From positions 33,394,153-33,458,152 of the forward strand of contig JAFMSR010000010.1 of assembly GCA_022818135.1 (NCBI GenBank): a stretch of 64,000 bases of DNA, in the 5' to 3' direction. Source of the DNA: Saxidomus purpurata (taxonomy: Eukaryota; Mollusca; Bivalvia; Venerida; Veneridae). Every line of letters begins with the position of its first letter. The first letter of the stretch is position 1. Below are positions 47,840 to 59,222 of this stretch, in pieces. Below the pieces are notes generated by a model. That model worked only from the letters and a program-made list of their open reading frames with translations. It did no database searches and had not been told where the DNA came from. The position numbers and the translations under genes are program-made.

Positions 47840-48513
47840 GATATATCAATACTGATTACTAAATGCGGCGCACAGACATCACTACTAATACGCTATTGTA
47901 TTATTTTGCCATTCATTTGGAATCCGGAGCCATATTTAGAATATACCGGCTGTTTGGTGAACAAATTTTATGGAGTTGGTTTTTAGAGCAAGGCTTATTA
48001 AAATCTGAGTTTTATGTTCAAAACAGTCAAAGAGCTGTTGATAGAATTACATGACTGTACTGATTTCAATAATACGTATCACGTGTATACGTTTATATGT
48101 TACAATATTACATAATTACTTGAAATTCGAGATTTTCTAATTTTCTATTAATTTGCAAGTTTTTGGAATTTGCGAGCCAGCATATATTTATGTATAATTG
48201 TTGTGTGTTTACTATTTTAGCAAGTTTGATGAATTCACGAATATATTCATAATTAGAATGTTATTTAGAGAAAAATATTTTCACCAGAATATATGAGCAA
48301 GCACCTTTAATATTTGATTGTTGAAGGCAAGTGGATACTTTAAAGCAGTGACTACAAACTGTTTATAAGTGCAAGCAGACAAATCTAGTAAGTCATATTA
48401 AAAGAAGTTGTTCTTTTATTAGATCGTCTTTTTGCAACTTATGTTAATTTCTAATAATTTTCACTAGCATATGTAGTTGTAAAGAGTGGAATTTTAGTCT
48501 GTGTCAAAAGATT

Positions 48514-48560
<47 letters not shown>

Positions 48561-49048
48561 AAACAACATCAGAAAACCATTGAAACCCTTTCTAGGGACT
48601 ACACCATAATATTTAATATAAACATATGTATGTTTTTGTCTATAAATACATGTATTCCTCAGTATTATTTGATATACATATCATTAGGTACAGAATATAT
48701 GATTTCCGGGTGTAAAGGCTAAGTAGGGGATAAATAATGCATAAATTGAAGGTCCATGTTCTATAACTTTATATTAAAAAGATTTAACACTTCAGTAAGC
48801 AAGAATTCAAACTAAAAATTAAGCATCAAATAGCAACAAATTGTAATATTTTACTGAAAACTAAAAAGCATTCGGTTCCCTCCGAGAAAAATATTCCTCC
48901 TTGAAAATATTATATAAATACATACTATAATATATATATATATATATAGAAATTCCTGGGTAGATTTTCCGTCCTCATACTATAATATGTTATTTACACT
49001 TTATACATATGTACACAGATAAATATCACCGGCGCTTTTTGCTCTCAT
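47840..49048. other. 3' flank of the SLC26 gene, with a CAA microsatellite
   Basis: (CAA)n with CATCAA interruptions runs at about 48517-48570, and (AT)n at 48932-48948. I could not pick one convincing poly(A) signal; TATAAA variants on the minus strand near 48998 are candidates. Confidence 0.55.
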
Positions 49049-51610
49049 TTAATACCCGATATTTGTGACGTATTTGTCCTCTACAGCCTCTTCTATCGTG
49101 AAATCGTCCAGACCCTCTTCAGGTATAGGCACAACCATTTCTAGTTTAGCGACTGCTATTGCATCGAGTACATCGACAAAAACATTGTCTTTTGGAATCG
49201 TGTCAAACACGCCTGCGTGGAACATAGTTTGTCGTACGTCATATGAAATGTTCGTCAGAAAGACTTTGATATTGACGTGTGCATATTCTTTGAAAATATG
49301 ACTGACCACGTTTGCACCAGAAATGTCCATGTAATTCACAGTAGAAAAATCGACAATAACATGATGTATTCTGCGCAGGCGTCGAATTTTTTCATCTGTA
49401 ACTACTTCCTGGCCGTCTTCGGGATCGATTGATTCATCAATTGAACCGATTGTTGTTATGGTAACCACGCTCATGTTTCTACGATATAAATTGTACTCTT
49501 GCGGTATGTCCAGTGTATTAACCTGGTCTTCTTTATTTGTGTACACAGGATTATCTATTCCGACGAGTGAACCTCTTTGTGAACCGTTTGAAGCGTTTGA
49601 CGGCGTACTCTCGAGTCGCATAAACTCTTTTCCGTTACTAACGCTAGATATTCCAGTTGAACCGTTCGTCTTGGCATGATCTTCATTTACAGTAATACCA
49701 GGTATTTCTATGTTCATTTCTGGTTTGTACAAATAGCTCCCACCGTCAACAGTTCCTTTCATTGATTTCTGTTGTTTTTTATTCATCTTTTCTTGTTTTT
49801 TAATAAACTTCAAGATCTTTCTCGGGTTAACAGTAGCTCTGTATAAAGCCGTTCTAAAGATTTCAGCATTTGCGAAGAACAAGTTTGCCTGAAACCTGAA
49901 GACTTTAATTCCGGAGACTTCAATAGAGTCTGCGTACCTTTTGTGCTCAACGACGGTCACATCTTTCATGGTCCTGCCAAGCCGGTAACTTCTTGCAAAC
50001 TGAGCTTGGAATACGACAGTGATTAATGACACAATAACACCGATACCAAGACCGAAATCGATATCGAGGAAGACGACGCTGAAAAGAGTAAAGAACCAGA
50101 TGACAAAATCAATCTTATGGACGTGCCAAAACTTCACGCAATCCTTCAACTGTATGAATAGGCCTTTCAAGGAGATGAAAACGATAGCGGCCAACGCTGA
50201 TTTCGGGAGCGGTTCAAACAAAGTACTCATCACCAAGATCAGGAGTAATAGTAGAGCGGTTGAGAATACTCCGCATACAGTTGTCTTGGTGTTCATGGCA
50301 CTGGCAACCATTGATCTCGGCGGTGCAACAGCTGACGGAAAACATCGGAGGAACGAGGAAGCAAAATTGCACATGCCGTAAGCAAGGAGTTCCTGGCTGT
50401 CATCCACCTCGTAATTGTGCCTCTTTGCGCAGATCTTGGCCATAGCAATCGTGTTGGCGAATATGAGAATGGCCAGAACGAAACAATCGACGATGTATGT
50501 TTCTACTCCATCAAACTTTGGCATCACTGGGGGCGGAATGGTGTTCGGAATGGTACTCACAATGGCGACGTCGAACTGTTCTGAGAGACCAGCAAAATAA
50601 GAAACAAGTGTAGCGACGATGACGACAATCAGCTCAATTGGTATCGGGATAGGTATCTTGCCTTTCAGCTTTTCATTAAGATAGTCCTTCACAAACAGAA
50701 TAGAAATCATTGCTAACAAAGCAATTATCAGCGAAGCCACATTGACATCAGTAATGGCTTCAAATAAAGCTGTGTAAGTCTTGATAATTTTGAATACACC
50801 ACTATAACGCGGAATCTTCACGCCGAGAATCGCAGGAAGCTGACTTGTGGCAATGTGGACACCAGCTCCTGATGTAAAAGCACTGAAGAAAGAATCCGAC
50901 AAGTAAGCAGTGATGAATCCAAGTTTTAACATTCCCATCAACATGAGAATTACACCAGTGAAAAAGGCAATTCCCATTGAAGTTTCTTCCTTGAAGTCCA
51001 TGAACGCCGGAATGTCTTCCCACGTTACAGTCTCGTTGCCTGTCGAGTTGGACACAAGTTGCATCAGATGAGGGTTTTCCAATTTAAACATGTCCGCTTG
51101 ACGATCAACCACGGCCGCCGTAACAATACATATTACTGCGCTTGTTCCCATGGAAACGTGAGCCGACGTTCCGAATAATACGTACAGGAGCACTGGCCAG
51201 ACTGAGGTATAAAGACCGTTTTCTATTTTTACAGAGGTAAGTAAGCCGAATGCAAGAGCTTGTGGAATATGCAAAATTCCTATCGTTACACCTGCCAAAA
51301 TATCAGTCACCAAAAAATCTTTGACGTTGTAGTACCTCAAAACCTTTATTATAGGCAGGTATGCTGCGAAAAACTTGAACAACTTATGCCTAGAACATTG
51401 ACATTTCGATCGCAGCTTCTGCCCCAATGTTTTCTTCTCGTGATCTTCAGATTTAAGATGAATTTCATCAAACGCAGCTTGTGTAAAAGGGGCTCTCTTT
51501 ATCATCACGCCATTTTCTGCAATCGTTGCTGGAGGGCATGAAAATCGCCGCCCCTTCTTAGCGGCTACCGCCGACGCAGCATCGAGTGAGCCGGAACGCG
51601 TGCCTAACAT
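49049..51610 (-). CDS. SLC26-family anion transporter (SLC26A5/A6-like), intronless
   Basis: An 853-residue plasma-membrane anion exchanger or channel of the SulP/SLC26 fold, with length close to the family's usual 740-970. Residues 1-95 are cytosolic, with a basic stretch. The membrane domain spans about 96-530, opening DILAGVTIGILHIPQALAFG (TM1), then ENGLYTSVWPV and GTSAHVSMGTSAV (TM2-3). N-glycosylation sites NST188 and NET192 lie in an outer loop. CFPSAVAPPRSMV (423-435) is the TM10 anion-site helix. The STAS domain runs from about 561 to 610 and 745 to 825 (DFSTVNYMDISG), split by a 135-residue Ser/Asn-rich insert. The ATG has A at -3. Family genes normally have many introns; this has none in the coding part. 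Substrate is uncertain (chloride, bicarbonate, sulfate or oxalate). Confidence 0.95.
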   Translation of the reverse strand: MLGTRSGSLDAASAVAAKKGRRFSCPPATIAENGVMIKRAPFTQAAFDEIHLKSEDHEKKTLGQKLRSKCQCSRHKLFKFFAAYLPIIKVLRYYNVKDFLVTDILAGVTIGILHIPQALAFGLLTSVKIENGLYTSVWPVLLYVLFGTSAHVSMGTSAVICIVTAAVVDRQADMFKLENPHLMQLVSNSTGNETVTWEDIPAFMDFKEETSMGIAFFTGVILMLMGMLKLGFITAYLSDSFFSAFTSGAGVHIATSQLPAILGVKIPRYSGVFKIIKTYTALFEAITDVNVASLIIALLAMISILFVKDYLNEKLKGKIPIPIPIELIVVIVATLVSYFAGLSEQFDVAIVSTIPNTIPPPVMPKFDGVETYIVDCFVLAILIFANTIAMAKICAKRHNYEVDDSQELLAYGMCNFASSFLRCFPSAVAPPRSMVASAMNTKTTVCGVFSTALLLLLILVMSTLFEPLPKSALAAIVFISLKGLFIQLKDCVKFWHVHKIDFVIWFFTLFSVVFLDIDFGLGIGVIVSLITVVFQAQFARSYRLGRTMKDVTVVEHKRYADSIEVSGIKVFRFQANLFFANAEIFRTALYRATVNPRKILKFIKKQEKMNKKQQKSMKGTVDGGSYLYKPEMNIEIPGITVNEDHAKTNGSTGISSVSNGKEFMRLESTPSNASNGSQRGSLVGIDNPVYTNKEDQVNTLDIPQEYNLYRRNMSVVTITTIGSIDESIDPEDGQEVVTDEKIRRLRRIHHVIVDFSTVNYMDISGANVVSHIFKEYAHVNIKVFLTNISYDVRQTMFHAGVFDTIPKDNVFVDVLDAIAVAKLEMVVPIPEEGLDDFTIEEAVEDKYVTNIGY

Positions 51611-51643
51611 TTTGCCACCAATACGGTAAGTGTTGGGCTTCTA

Positions 51644-51665
51644 CCTATAAAGAAATAAATAAAAC
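51644..51665 (-). promoter_or_regulatory. Probable 3' splice site in the 5'UTR of the SLC26 gene
   Basis: On the minus strand, TTTTATTTATTTCTTTATAG followed by G forms a pyrimidine tract and AG acceptor 34 bases before the start codon. It suggests a non-coding first exon further upstream, so the coding region would be in the last exon. No donor was located. Confidence 0.5.
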
Positions 51666-51699
51666 ATATCATAAGTAACAGTGTTTCATGTTTTGCCCT

Positions 51700-51900
51700 G
51701 TAACTTTATTATTCCCCCGCAAAACGAAGTTTTCGGATGTAAATTGAAATCACCCTGTTCGTTGATTGGTCGCTTGATCGGTCGGTAGGAAGGTCGGTCA
51801 ACTTTTATAACAGTTGCTTCTGGAGTGAACTCGTCCTTCGTTTTCCCTTGCGATAACATAATCACCATGAGTAGTAAATGTGCAAGACCCAATTTTAACG
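51700..51900 (-). repeat. End of a dispersed element upstream of SLC26
   Basis: It contains a hairpin-forming CCCCCGCAAAACGAAGTTTT (51715-51734) followed by GGTCGGTAGGAAGGTCGGTC-type degenerate repeats. Similar CCCCCGAAAACTTCG ends are frequent in bivalve repeats. The 68-residue frame across it is not credible as a protein. Confidence 0.5.
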
Positions 51901-54470
51901 TGTGACCGTCAATGTGTTTAAGAATTATGCCCCTTTTGAACTTGAGCGTTGCTATTTATTTCAACAGATTACGGACGGTGCCCATCCATGAAGGTGTTGC
52001 AGAGTAATGCACCTTTCAGCTTAGACATTTCTGTTACATGTACATCATGTTACTTATGGAACGAACCGAAATGAGGCACAAACTAAATATGTTAGATGAA
52101 TTCATTAATTTGATCCTTTCGTACCTAGCGTTTATCAAAATATACCTTTTCAAATAAAATATCGTCTGGTCAGCATTTAAGTTGTTAATATTAAGCAAAA
52201 ATACACTTTATTCCAAGACGCTACAAGGTAATGACTTCGTTAGAAGAGTTTCCATTTTAAGTACAGGCTCACGTGTAAGCATGCCCTCCACGCATGGTAG
52301 ATATATAGGTCATTTTGTAGCATGACTTTTTATGTGCATTTTCTGTCTTCATCACAAAATAAATGGGATGCAGTACCACGACTTGTGACATTTGTTTTAT
52401 TTATGGACTATAGTTGCAGAGTCATTGCTGGCCAAACTTGTAACACATGTTGTCTGACAAAACATGAAAACTAAGTAACAACAAACAGTGGTGTTAATAA
52501 CTGTAATTAATCTTAGACTGAAACTGTAGTGTAGACATGATAGTTTTCTAATAAAAGAAACTGCAAAATATCGCGACATATTTTTTCTGTATAACTGAGT
52601 GAAGATTAATCTGGTGACTGGTTTGGCTCAAAACCCGATGCAGATAAGCATCGGCTAGCATTCTATCAATGTGTTTGAAAATAATAATAATTATTATGAT
52701 ATTTCTTGTATTTACGGCTCGGCTTATCAACTGTTTACATGTTAGAAATATACTCGCCAATTCTTGCACAGTAAATAGCGCCTTTCACTAGAATAGATTA
52801 AGGATAATTGAGTTTCCTAGGCATTCTATGAAAATAACCTGTACAATAGATGTAATATTTTGGACAGCCTATGTAACATTGTCGGAGGCAAGAGCTTTAA
52901 TGTATTCATTGTAGAGGCTTATACTCAATTCAACAAACATAAATTCTGAATATCATGTGAAAATATAGTGTGTCAGAAATTAAACAAACAAATAATAGTT
53001 TGAAAGTCCAACTAGTTGAAAATTGGAACTTCAGCGCCACAATCTAAGCCCAGTAGAGATGCATTCTAAAAGAACATGGAGAGAAAGGGTCTTTTTCAGT
53101 CGAAAAGGACTTAATCTTCGCCTTTTTTATATTATATGGTCTTTTTCAAGAAAAAGTTGTTTAAGTGCGTTTCTTGATGTTTGCAATATCGTTGAAAATA
53201 TAGTGTGTATTTATGTAAATTGTTCTTCCAATGATCAGGATCATGTAACTTTACTTGCGCTGTTGTTTAACTAATCATTTAAAAATTAATATTATAAATG
53301 AAAGAAACCATAAATATGTTTTGTTTCTGCGACTGTATATTTGATATTTTACGGACATAATATACGCGCTGATACCATTTGCTATATTATGTATTATGGT
53401 ATACCTTTCATTGCGGGTCCGCTATATTAAATACATGGTGACTAAAAGATGTTGTATATAGTTGATCATGTGTACTTTTACGCATGAGTTCGAATCTCAC
53501 TCAAACCCATTGTTTTAAAACTATTTTCTTCTGTTTTACTTAACATGTTAAGCTTTTAAACCATTTTCAAATGATAACGCCAAATAATCATTCGATAACA
53601 GTACAGTTTCGATACTACCGGTCAGTGAGTAGATGTGTTGGGTTTTGCTTGTTCTCTTTGGGGCCATGCCTAAACATCAACCATCACCAATTTCCAAAAT
53701 ATTTACATTTCAATATTGTTTGTGGGCCCGTATCACAGTTTTTCTCTGAAATACTTTAATCCGGATTGGTCGATAGCGTGCACGTGTAGACCTGAAAAAT
53801 AACGTGCACACCTGCGCGGATTTCAATACGTTGATATTGATCACTTTTAAACAGGTCCGCAAAACTAAAATTGACCTCAGCATAAGTGTACAGTTGTAAA
53901 ATGTGCTACGGTATTTAACTGGTTCTGGATGTCAAACGCATGCATTAACATGTCAAAAATGACGCGTTGGGGTGTCTTAAGATAATAAATTTGCCAGGAC
54001 TGGGATGGTTATGATGTCGTCTGGGTTTGTTTTTTTCCATCAATCATAAGCGATTTGGTCAAGCTGTTTATTTTACAGGATCATGCGATTGGAATAACTA
54101 TATCCGTTAGTATTTTTTGTTTTTTGAAAACAGTTAATAGTACAGTTTAAATTTCTCTCCCCCGCCCCCTCCACCCCCCCACCACAGAGGCAGTAATTTG
54201 CTACCAGCATTTGTCCCCAGTAAATTTTCAGTGGCCATCCCTTTGAACAATTAACAGTATCGCCATAAATGAATATAACATATTAAAGCCTGAAAGAAGA
54301 AGACATCACTTCGCTTTGAATTTTATTTCAGATGTTTACAATGTATAAAATTTTAGTATTTTGTTAATTTGTCGACAAAATAACTAGACATGCATGTCTG
54401 AAGAAACATAATATTGATATTTCAAGTGAAACAACGACACTTTCAGGAGCCTACAGCCTGATCTGGTTGT
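51901..54470. other. Upstream region of SLC26, non-coding
   Basis: It may hold the promoter and first exon of the SLC26 gene but neither can be placed. A hairpin CGATGC-AGATAA-GCATCG lies near 52638-52655. An 83-residue frame at 53023-53274 has no recognisable domain. Confidence 0.5.
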
Positions 54471-54474
54471 TTTC

Positions 54475-54640
54475 TATGAAACAGGTCGACAATCATCCCG
54501 CAGGTTATTGGTTCGAGCCCCGTTGGGATCACGACCGTACCTCCTCATATGACATCAGTACTGGTTTTTTCTGGAAGAGGACTCGAGATTGACTCGATAA
54601 GCTACAACCTTTCTTCACAATCGAGCTAAAATAAATCGGT
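54475..54640 (+). repeat. Possible SINE relic
   Basis: A B-box-like GGTTCGAGCCCC at about 54511 is preceded by tRNA-like spacing, but no A box is clear. Confidence 0.35.
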
Positions 54641-55582
54641 ATAAACTTAAGGTGTGTCGCATTCGATCCTCGAAATACAGTCTTATTGTTATGAATGAGT
54701 TTTCCCTAAATATAAACAAAAAATCCATGTGGTACTGTCATATTCACGATTTATGATCCTTTTAAAAAAAAAACAAATTCTAAAATCAAGTATGAATATG
54801 TAGTTTTTACCGAAGGGGGCACTTGTCGAAATATAACAATAAGAATTTTTCGTTCAGCAAAAAAACAAGGAAATGAACCAGGATGTGGAACAAAACAAAT
54901 GACTATTGTTACGCTGTCATACGCTTGCTAATAAAAAACAACTTTTTAAGACATGAATATTTATTCTGAATTTTTGCGAAAATAATTACTTCCTCTACTG
55001 TACATTACAAAGGCCAATTTATCGTATGAACGGAACACAGATATGGAGAGAAACGACGTGTGTCATATGCTAATTAGCTATGAGGAGCTTTCATTCAAAT
55101 GATTTGATATTAAGTACGGGCTTACACGTGGATTCAAACTTACATCATTATTCCAGGATCTCCTTCGGGTGTGGGGTGTGGTGTGTGGGGGGGGGGGGAA
55201 AGAAGACGAAGAGCATATAATATCTGAGGTGACGTTGCATGTTATTTCTTGTTTCATTTTATAATGATTCATCATTTATGTTTTGCTTTGTGCCGCTTTT
55301 GATTTTGCTTTTGTGGTTTCTGTTTGACAGCTTGGCTTTAAAATGCAGGCATTATATCATAGCTTTGCAACGGATTGTCGGAGAAAAAACGTAACGAAAG
55401 TTTATTTTATAGCGTGGCCTATTTATGTACAAATAAAAGCCTAATTAACATACTCGATCTCAAAATTATATTGATCAGTACAAAAGATCTAAAATCATGT
55501 GATTGATCACATTTTTACATTTGGATACTTTGTAAACAACTCAATAAATCGATGTGTGTTCTCATTTCTTAAAACGGGAATT

Positions 55583-55584
55583 GT

Positions 55585-55612
<28 letters not shown>
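55583..55612 (+). repeat. (TTTTG)n microsatellite
   Basis: Six tandem TTTTG units. Confidence 0.9.
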
Positions 55613-55616
<4 letters not shown>

Positions 55617-55954
55617 CAGTTGAAGACATGTCGAGAAACTGTGCTGTAAGTAATTAAACGATTTAAGTAACGACTTTACCCAGGATTTTGGACTACAACT
55701 AAAGGTTTCTCCTGAAACAAAATCGATGCGATTGAAAGAAAATAATAAACTGACCCCCTTTATATAAACTTATTCCCTATTATTCGTCAGTATATTTACT
55801 GGCGGGAAAGAATTCAACCAATCACGACAAAGCCTCTGTGAACTCAACCAATGAGAAAAAGCACTGTACCCGATACCGCATTGAGAGCAGACTATCTGGA
55901 ATTTTCATCTGACAGTTATTTTAGTCATGCAAAGGTTTCCGGTATTGTCTACAA

Positions 55955-56100
55955 TACGGATCCTTCCAATTAGTCACAACCAATGTCCTAACTTTGCAAG
56001 GTCATAGGTTCGAATCCAATTGCCGACAAGGAGCTCTTTATTAACATTGTCACCGTCTTTCTAGCTGTAAACAGCGTCCTGTAGCCTATTTTTTGAGCTG
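55955..56100 (+). repeat. Possible SINE relic
   Basis: GGTTCGAATCC followed by TTGCCGACAAGG resembles the relic at 18841. The limits are unknown. Confidence 0.35.
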
Positions 56101-58931
56101 AGTATGTTTGGTTTCAATTAGTATAAAATTTAAGGTAGTTGCTCAAAGCTTCTCCGAAGAGATTCCCATTAGTATAAAAAATGCGAATACAAATAAAGAA
56201 CTGAATTGTACGTCTAATCACTTGTTGGTTTAAGCTATATTAAATCATCATAAATGTACGTACAATAACATACTTGTATTATAATAACATCCACTAGAAA
56301 GCTCTAAGTTTTTTTTAGAAACACTATCTGTATAACAGTATTTAAATCAGTTAAGTAAATTCAAATTGTATAATGAAAAAAACGTGTGCTACAGTACAGT
56401 TGTTACCAGAACATTCAATCGTTAAAAACGGTCGAGACACAGGAAAAAAATAATAAAAATGGCGCAGAACATGCAAAACAAATTCATCATGTTGAAATAG
56501 TTCAAGGACTAATCAATTTGGACGTTCTACTTATACATTAACTTGAAATATATGTCTCTAGACTGATGATTTTTTTTACTGATTAAGATGCATTGACATG
56601 ATTTATTTGACGACGTCATGCGCAGTTGCACATTTTTGATAAATTGACGGCAATTAATGACATAAATTCTGCAAGAAACATAACGTAAAGCCACGTTTAT
56701 AGCAATTTATCCTTGTAAATGGATGTAGCAGGCGTTTGAACACATGTAGAATGAGAAAAAAAAGATGTATTAAATCATCATCAACTTGTTCTAAGAAGCT
56801 GGTGATACATTACTGTACAATGTTAAGCGAGTTCTTAATTATTTCATGGAGCTTATAAAACATTTAACCTTGAAACCCAATGTTTTCACGTTTATAGTGA
56901 CTGTACTGTAGGTGTAGAAAAATGTTGTCGCCGTGAAATACAACTATTATTTTAGTAACGCAGATCGTCTTTGACTGATAAGCCCATATGAAGGATTAGT
57001 TACACATTAGATTATACGGATGTGCATGGTAATCGGGGTTATAAAACCAAACGTTTCTTTTTCGTATAGCGAGGTTAAATTTGCTATAACTTTATAGGCA
57101 GACCGGCTTTTCCTTCAATTTACGTAAGACCAATTGACTGACCAATATGGAATTTGAAATGCCAAAACTGATTTTGCTTTTAAAGACTCAGCATTCGCAC
57201 GACTAAACGACTTACAGAATATGCGTTTTAACAATATAGAATACTTGTGTGTCCATATTATGTAAGTTCTTTTTTTCTCTAGGGCTAAGGAGTTTAATGA
57301 TAGGGCGGGTCATTGCTTATGAAATGAAATATCAACATTAGGTAAATAAGCTTCATGACAGGTAATGAATGTTGTTATTATTTGATGTCACATTGTTTTG
57401 ACATACTGATAACTTTACAAGGTACCCGAGGCAAAACAAACTGTCATAGCCATCTTTCTCAAATGATAATTATCTTTTAGACTATTTGTTTCAATAATTC
57501 ACAACAGCAACGAATTATATATATTAATGAAATCATGTCTCCTTCATAACGAAGAATAATTTTTACTTTTCTGCTCTTAAACTAGTCTTACCTACCATTT
57601 GACTCATCTAAACTGTAAGCCGCTTATTAGCACGTATTACAGGAATAAACAAACTTATTGCTGCTGTTCGCTGACGCTCCCTTGTATTAGATTTGCTTAT
57701 TCCTGTACTATAAACCCAAAACCTATACTTCTCAATACCCCTTGTCTGAGGCAGCATTTTGTATGGCAACTTCCCTTAAAGTAAAAGGGAACAATCACTT
57801 TACAATTTTAAACTACTCAGATTTATAAACATAATTAATATATGAGCTGTATGGGCAGAGACTCAGCAGGTTCAAAAAAGTGGTGCCAAACATGAATTAT
57901 CTTGGATTTTCTTAATTATCGAAATTGAGAAAAATCCAAATGCTTTATCAGTTGTGCCATTCAAAATGGCTGCCAATTCAGAACAAGGGAGGTAAATATT
58001 GTGGATGTGGGAACTATGTATACTTATTTTTACGCTTTGAACCAGCTATATCGATTTTATAACACAACTTTAGAACACAACTTTTAGAACACAACTTTTA
58101 GAACACTTTTAATTGCGAAACTGACTGCTTTTGAAAAATCGGAATATTACTTGAGTCGCGACTGGTGCAGTTCAACACAAACCCCGCTGTATTTCAGGTT
58201 GTGTCCGCTCTTTCGGTTGAGACAGTACCAAAAAGGTTTATTGTATACATGGATATTCAGTTAATTTTTTATAGACTGATCATGATCGACACAGAAGTTG
58301 AAAAAGGAATCATTGCAGCCACCAAAATAAAGCTTAAATTCTATCTTTCTTCTTATCGCATCCATGACTTCTTACTCCGGGAAAACTTAAGTTATATCTA
58401 TAGAAAAAAACATCTGAATGCTCACTACCCCAAACGACTAAATTTATTACAGATTAGTTTAACAAATGATAGGAACACCTTTTCTCGATTTTAAGCGTCT
58501 TCGAAGTGATTGCATGACTGACTGGACACAAATCCACTGTCCATCCCCTTAAGTGAGCACGCCATGTGGTGATAGTATTGAAAACGTAAACTTATCTTAC
58601 ACAATTTTTACATAATTCTGAAAATGTAAAACGAACGTTTTATTATGGCATGCTTTTTGGACAGTAACCAATTTTTTTTAATTATTTTATTATCGTAAGG
58701 CCAATAAATACAACGTAAACCGTGTTTTCAAGTTTCAGTCATAGCGACGGCCACTTATATGACAATGCAATATTCCAGGGAGAGGTTAGCTATTTATAGA
58801 TTCCGAGGACATACTGTCCAAGTTCTGGAGACCATATACGTTATTCTATTTGCCTCCGATCCGTAAAATATAAGTTATCTCAGCAGTGGACCGGGTGATT
58901 GAACCTTAGATCACGGACTAGATATAACGCA
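56101..58931. other. Non-coding spacer
   Basis: A short tandem repeat AGAACACAACTTTT (three units) lies at about 58063-58112. A 109-residue frame at 58165-58494 begins CTG-like, has no recognisable domain and is not called. Confidence 0.5.
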
Positions 58932-59222
58932 TGGTATGGTATATTAGGGTTTTATCGTTGGTACCGGTTTCCCATATGACCAACGCCCCCAGAAGAGTTT
59001 AGTTATTTTAGGTTTCTGGGGATGGTGCAAGACAGAAAGCGTCCCAATTCCAGAGACACCCCTGGTTCTTTATCATGCCAGGTTTTCACCCATACATGGG
59101 ACCTCGGTTTTTAAGTCTCACCCGAAAGACTGTTAGTAATTTTAGTTGGTCAGCCCTGGGAATCGAACCCACAACCCCGAGATTACAAGTCTCGTGCTCT
59201 ACCTATTGAGCAATCCGAGCTG
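58932..59222 (-). mobile_element. tRNA-headed SINE, third copy
   Basis: The minus strand reads AGCTCGGATTGCTCAATAGG at the head, keeps the CTTGTAA anticodon loop, and has a better B box (GGGTTCGATTCCC) and T stem than the other two copies. The tail matches theirs through GGGGGCGTTGGTCATATGGG and ends CCAACGATAAAACCCTAATA. This confirms a dispersed SINE family of about 290-300 bp. It may belong to the V-SINE-like families reported in molluscs, but I cannot confirm that. Confidence 0.85.

Noticed and set aside
50019..50381. Frames antisense to the SLC26 gene
   Set aside because: They are shadows of the coding strand of SLC26 without independent support.
58165..58494. 109-residue frame in the right-hand spacer
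   Set aside because: No recognisable domain and no splice or promoter support; length is within chance for AT-rich DNA of this size.
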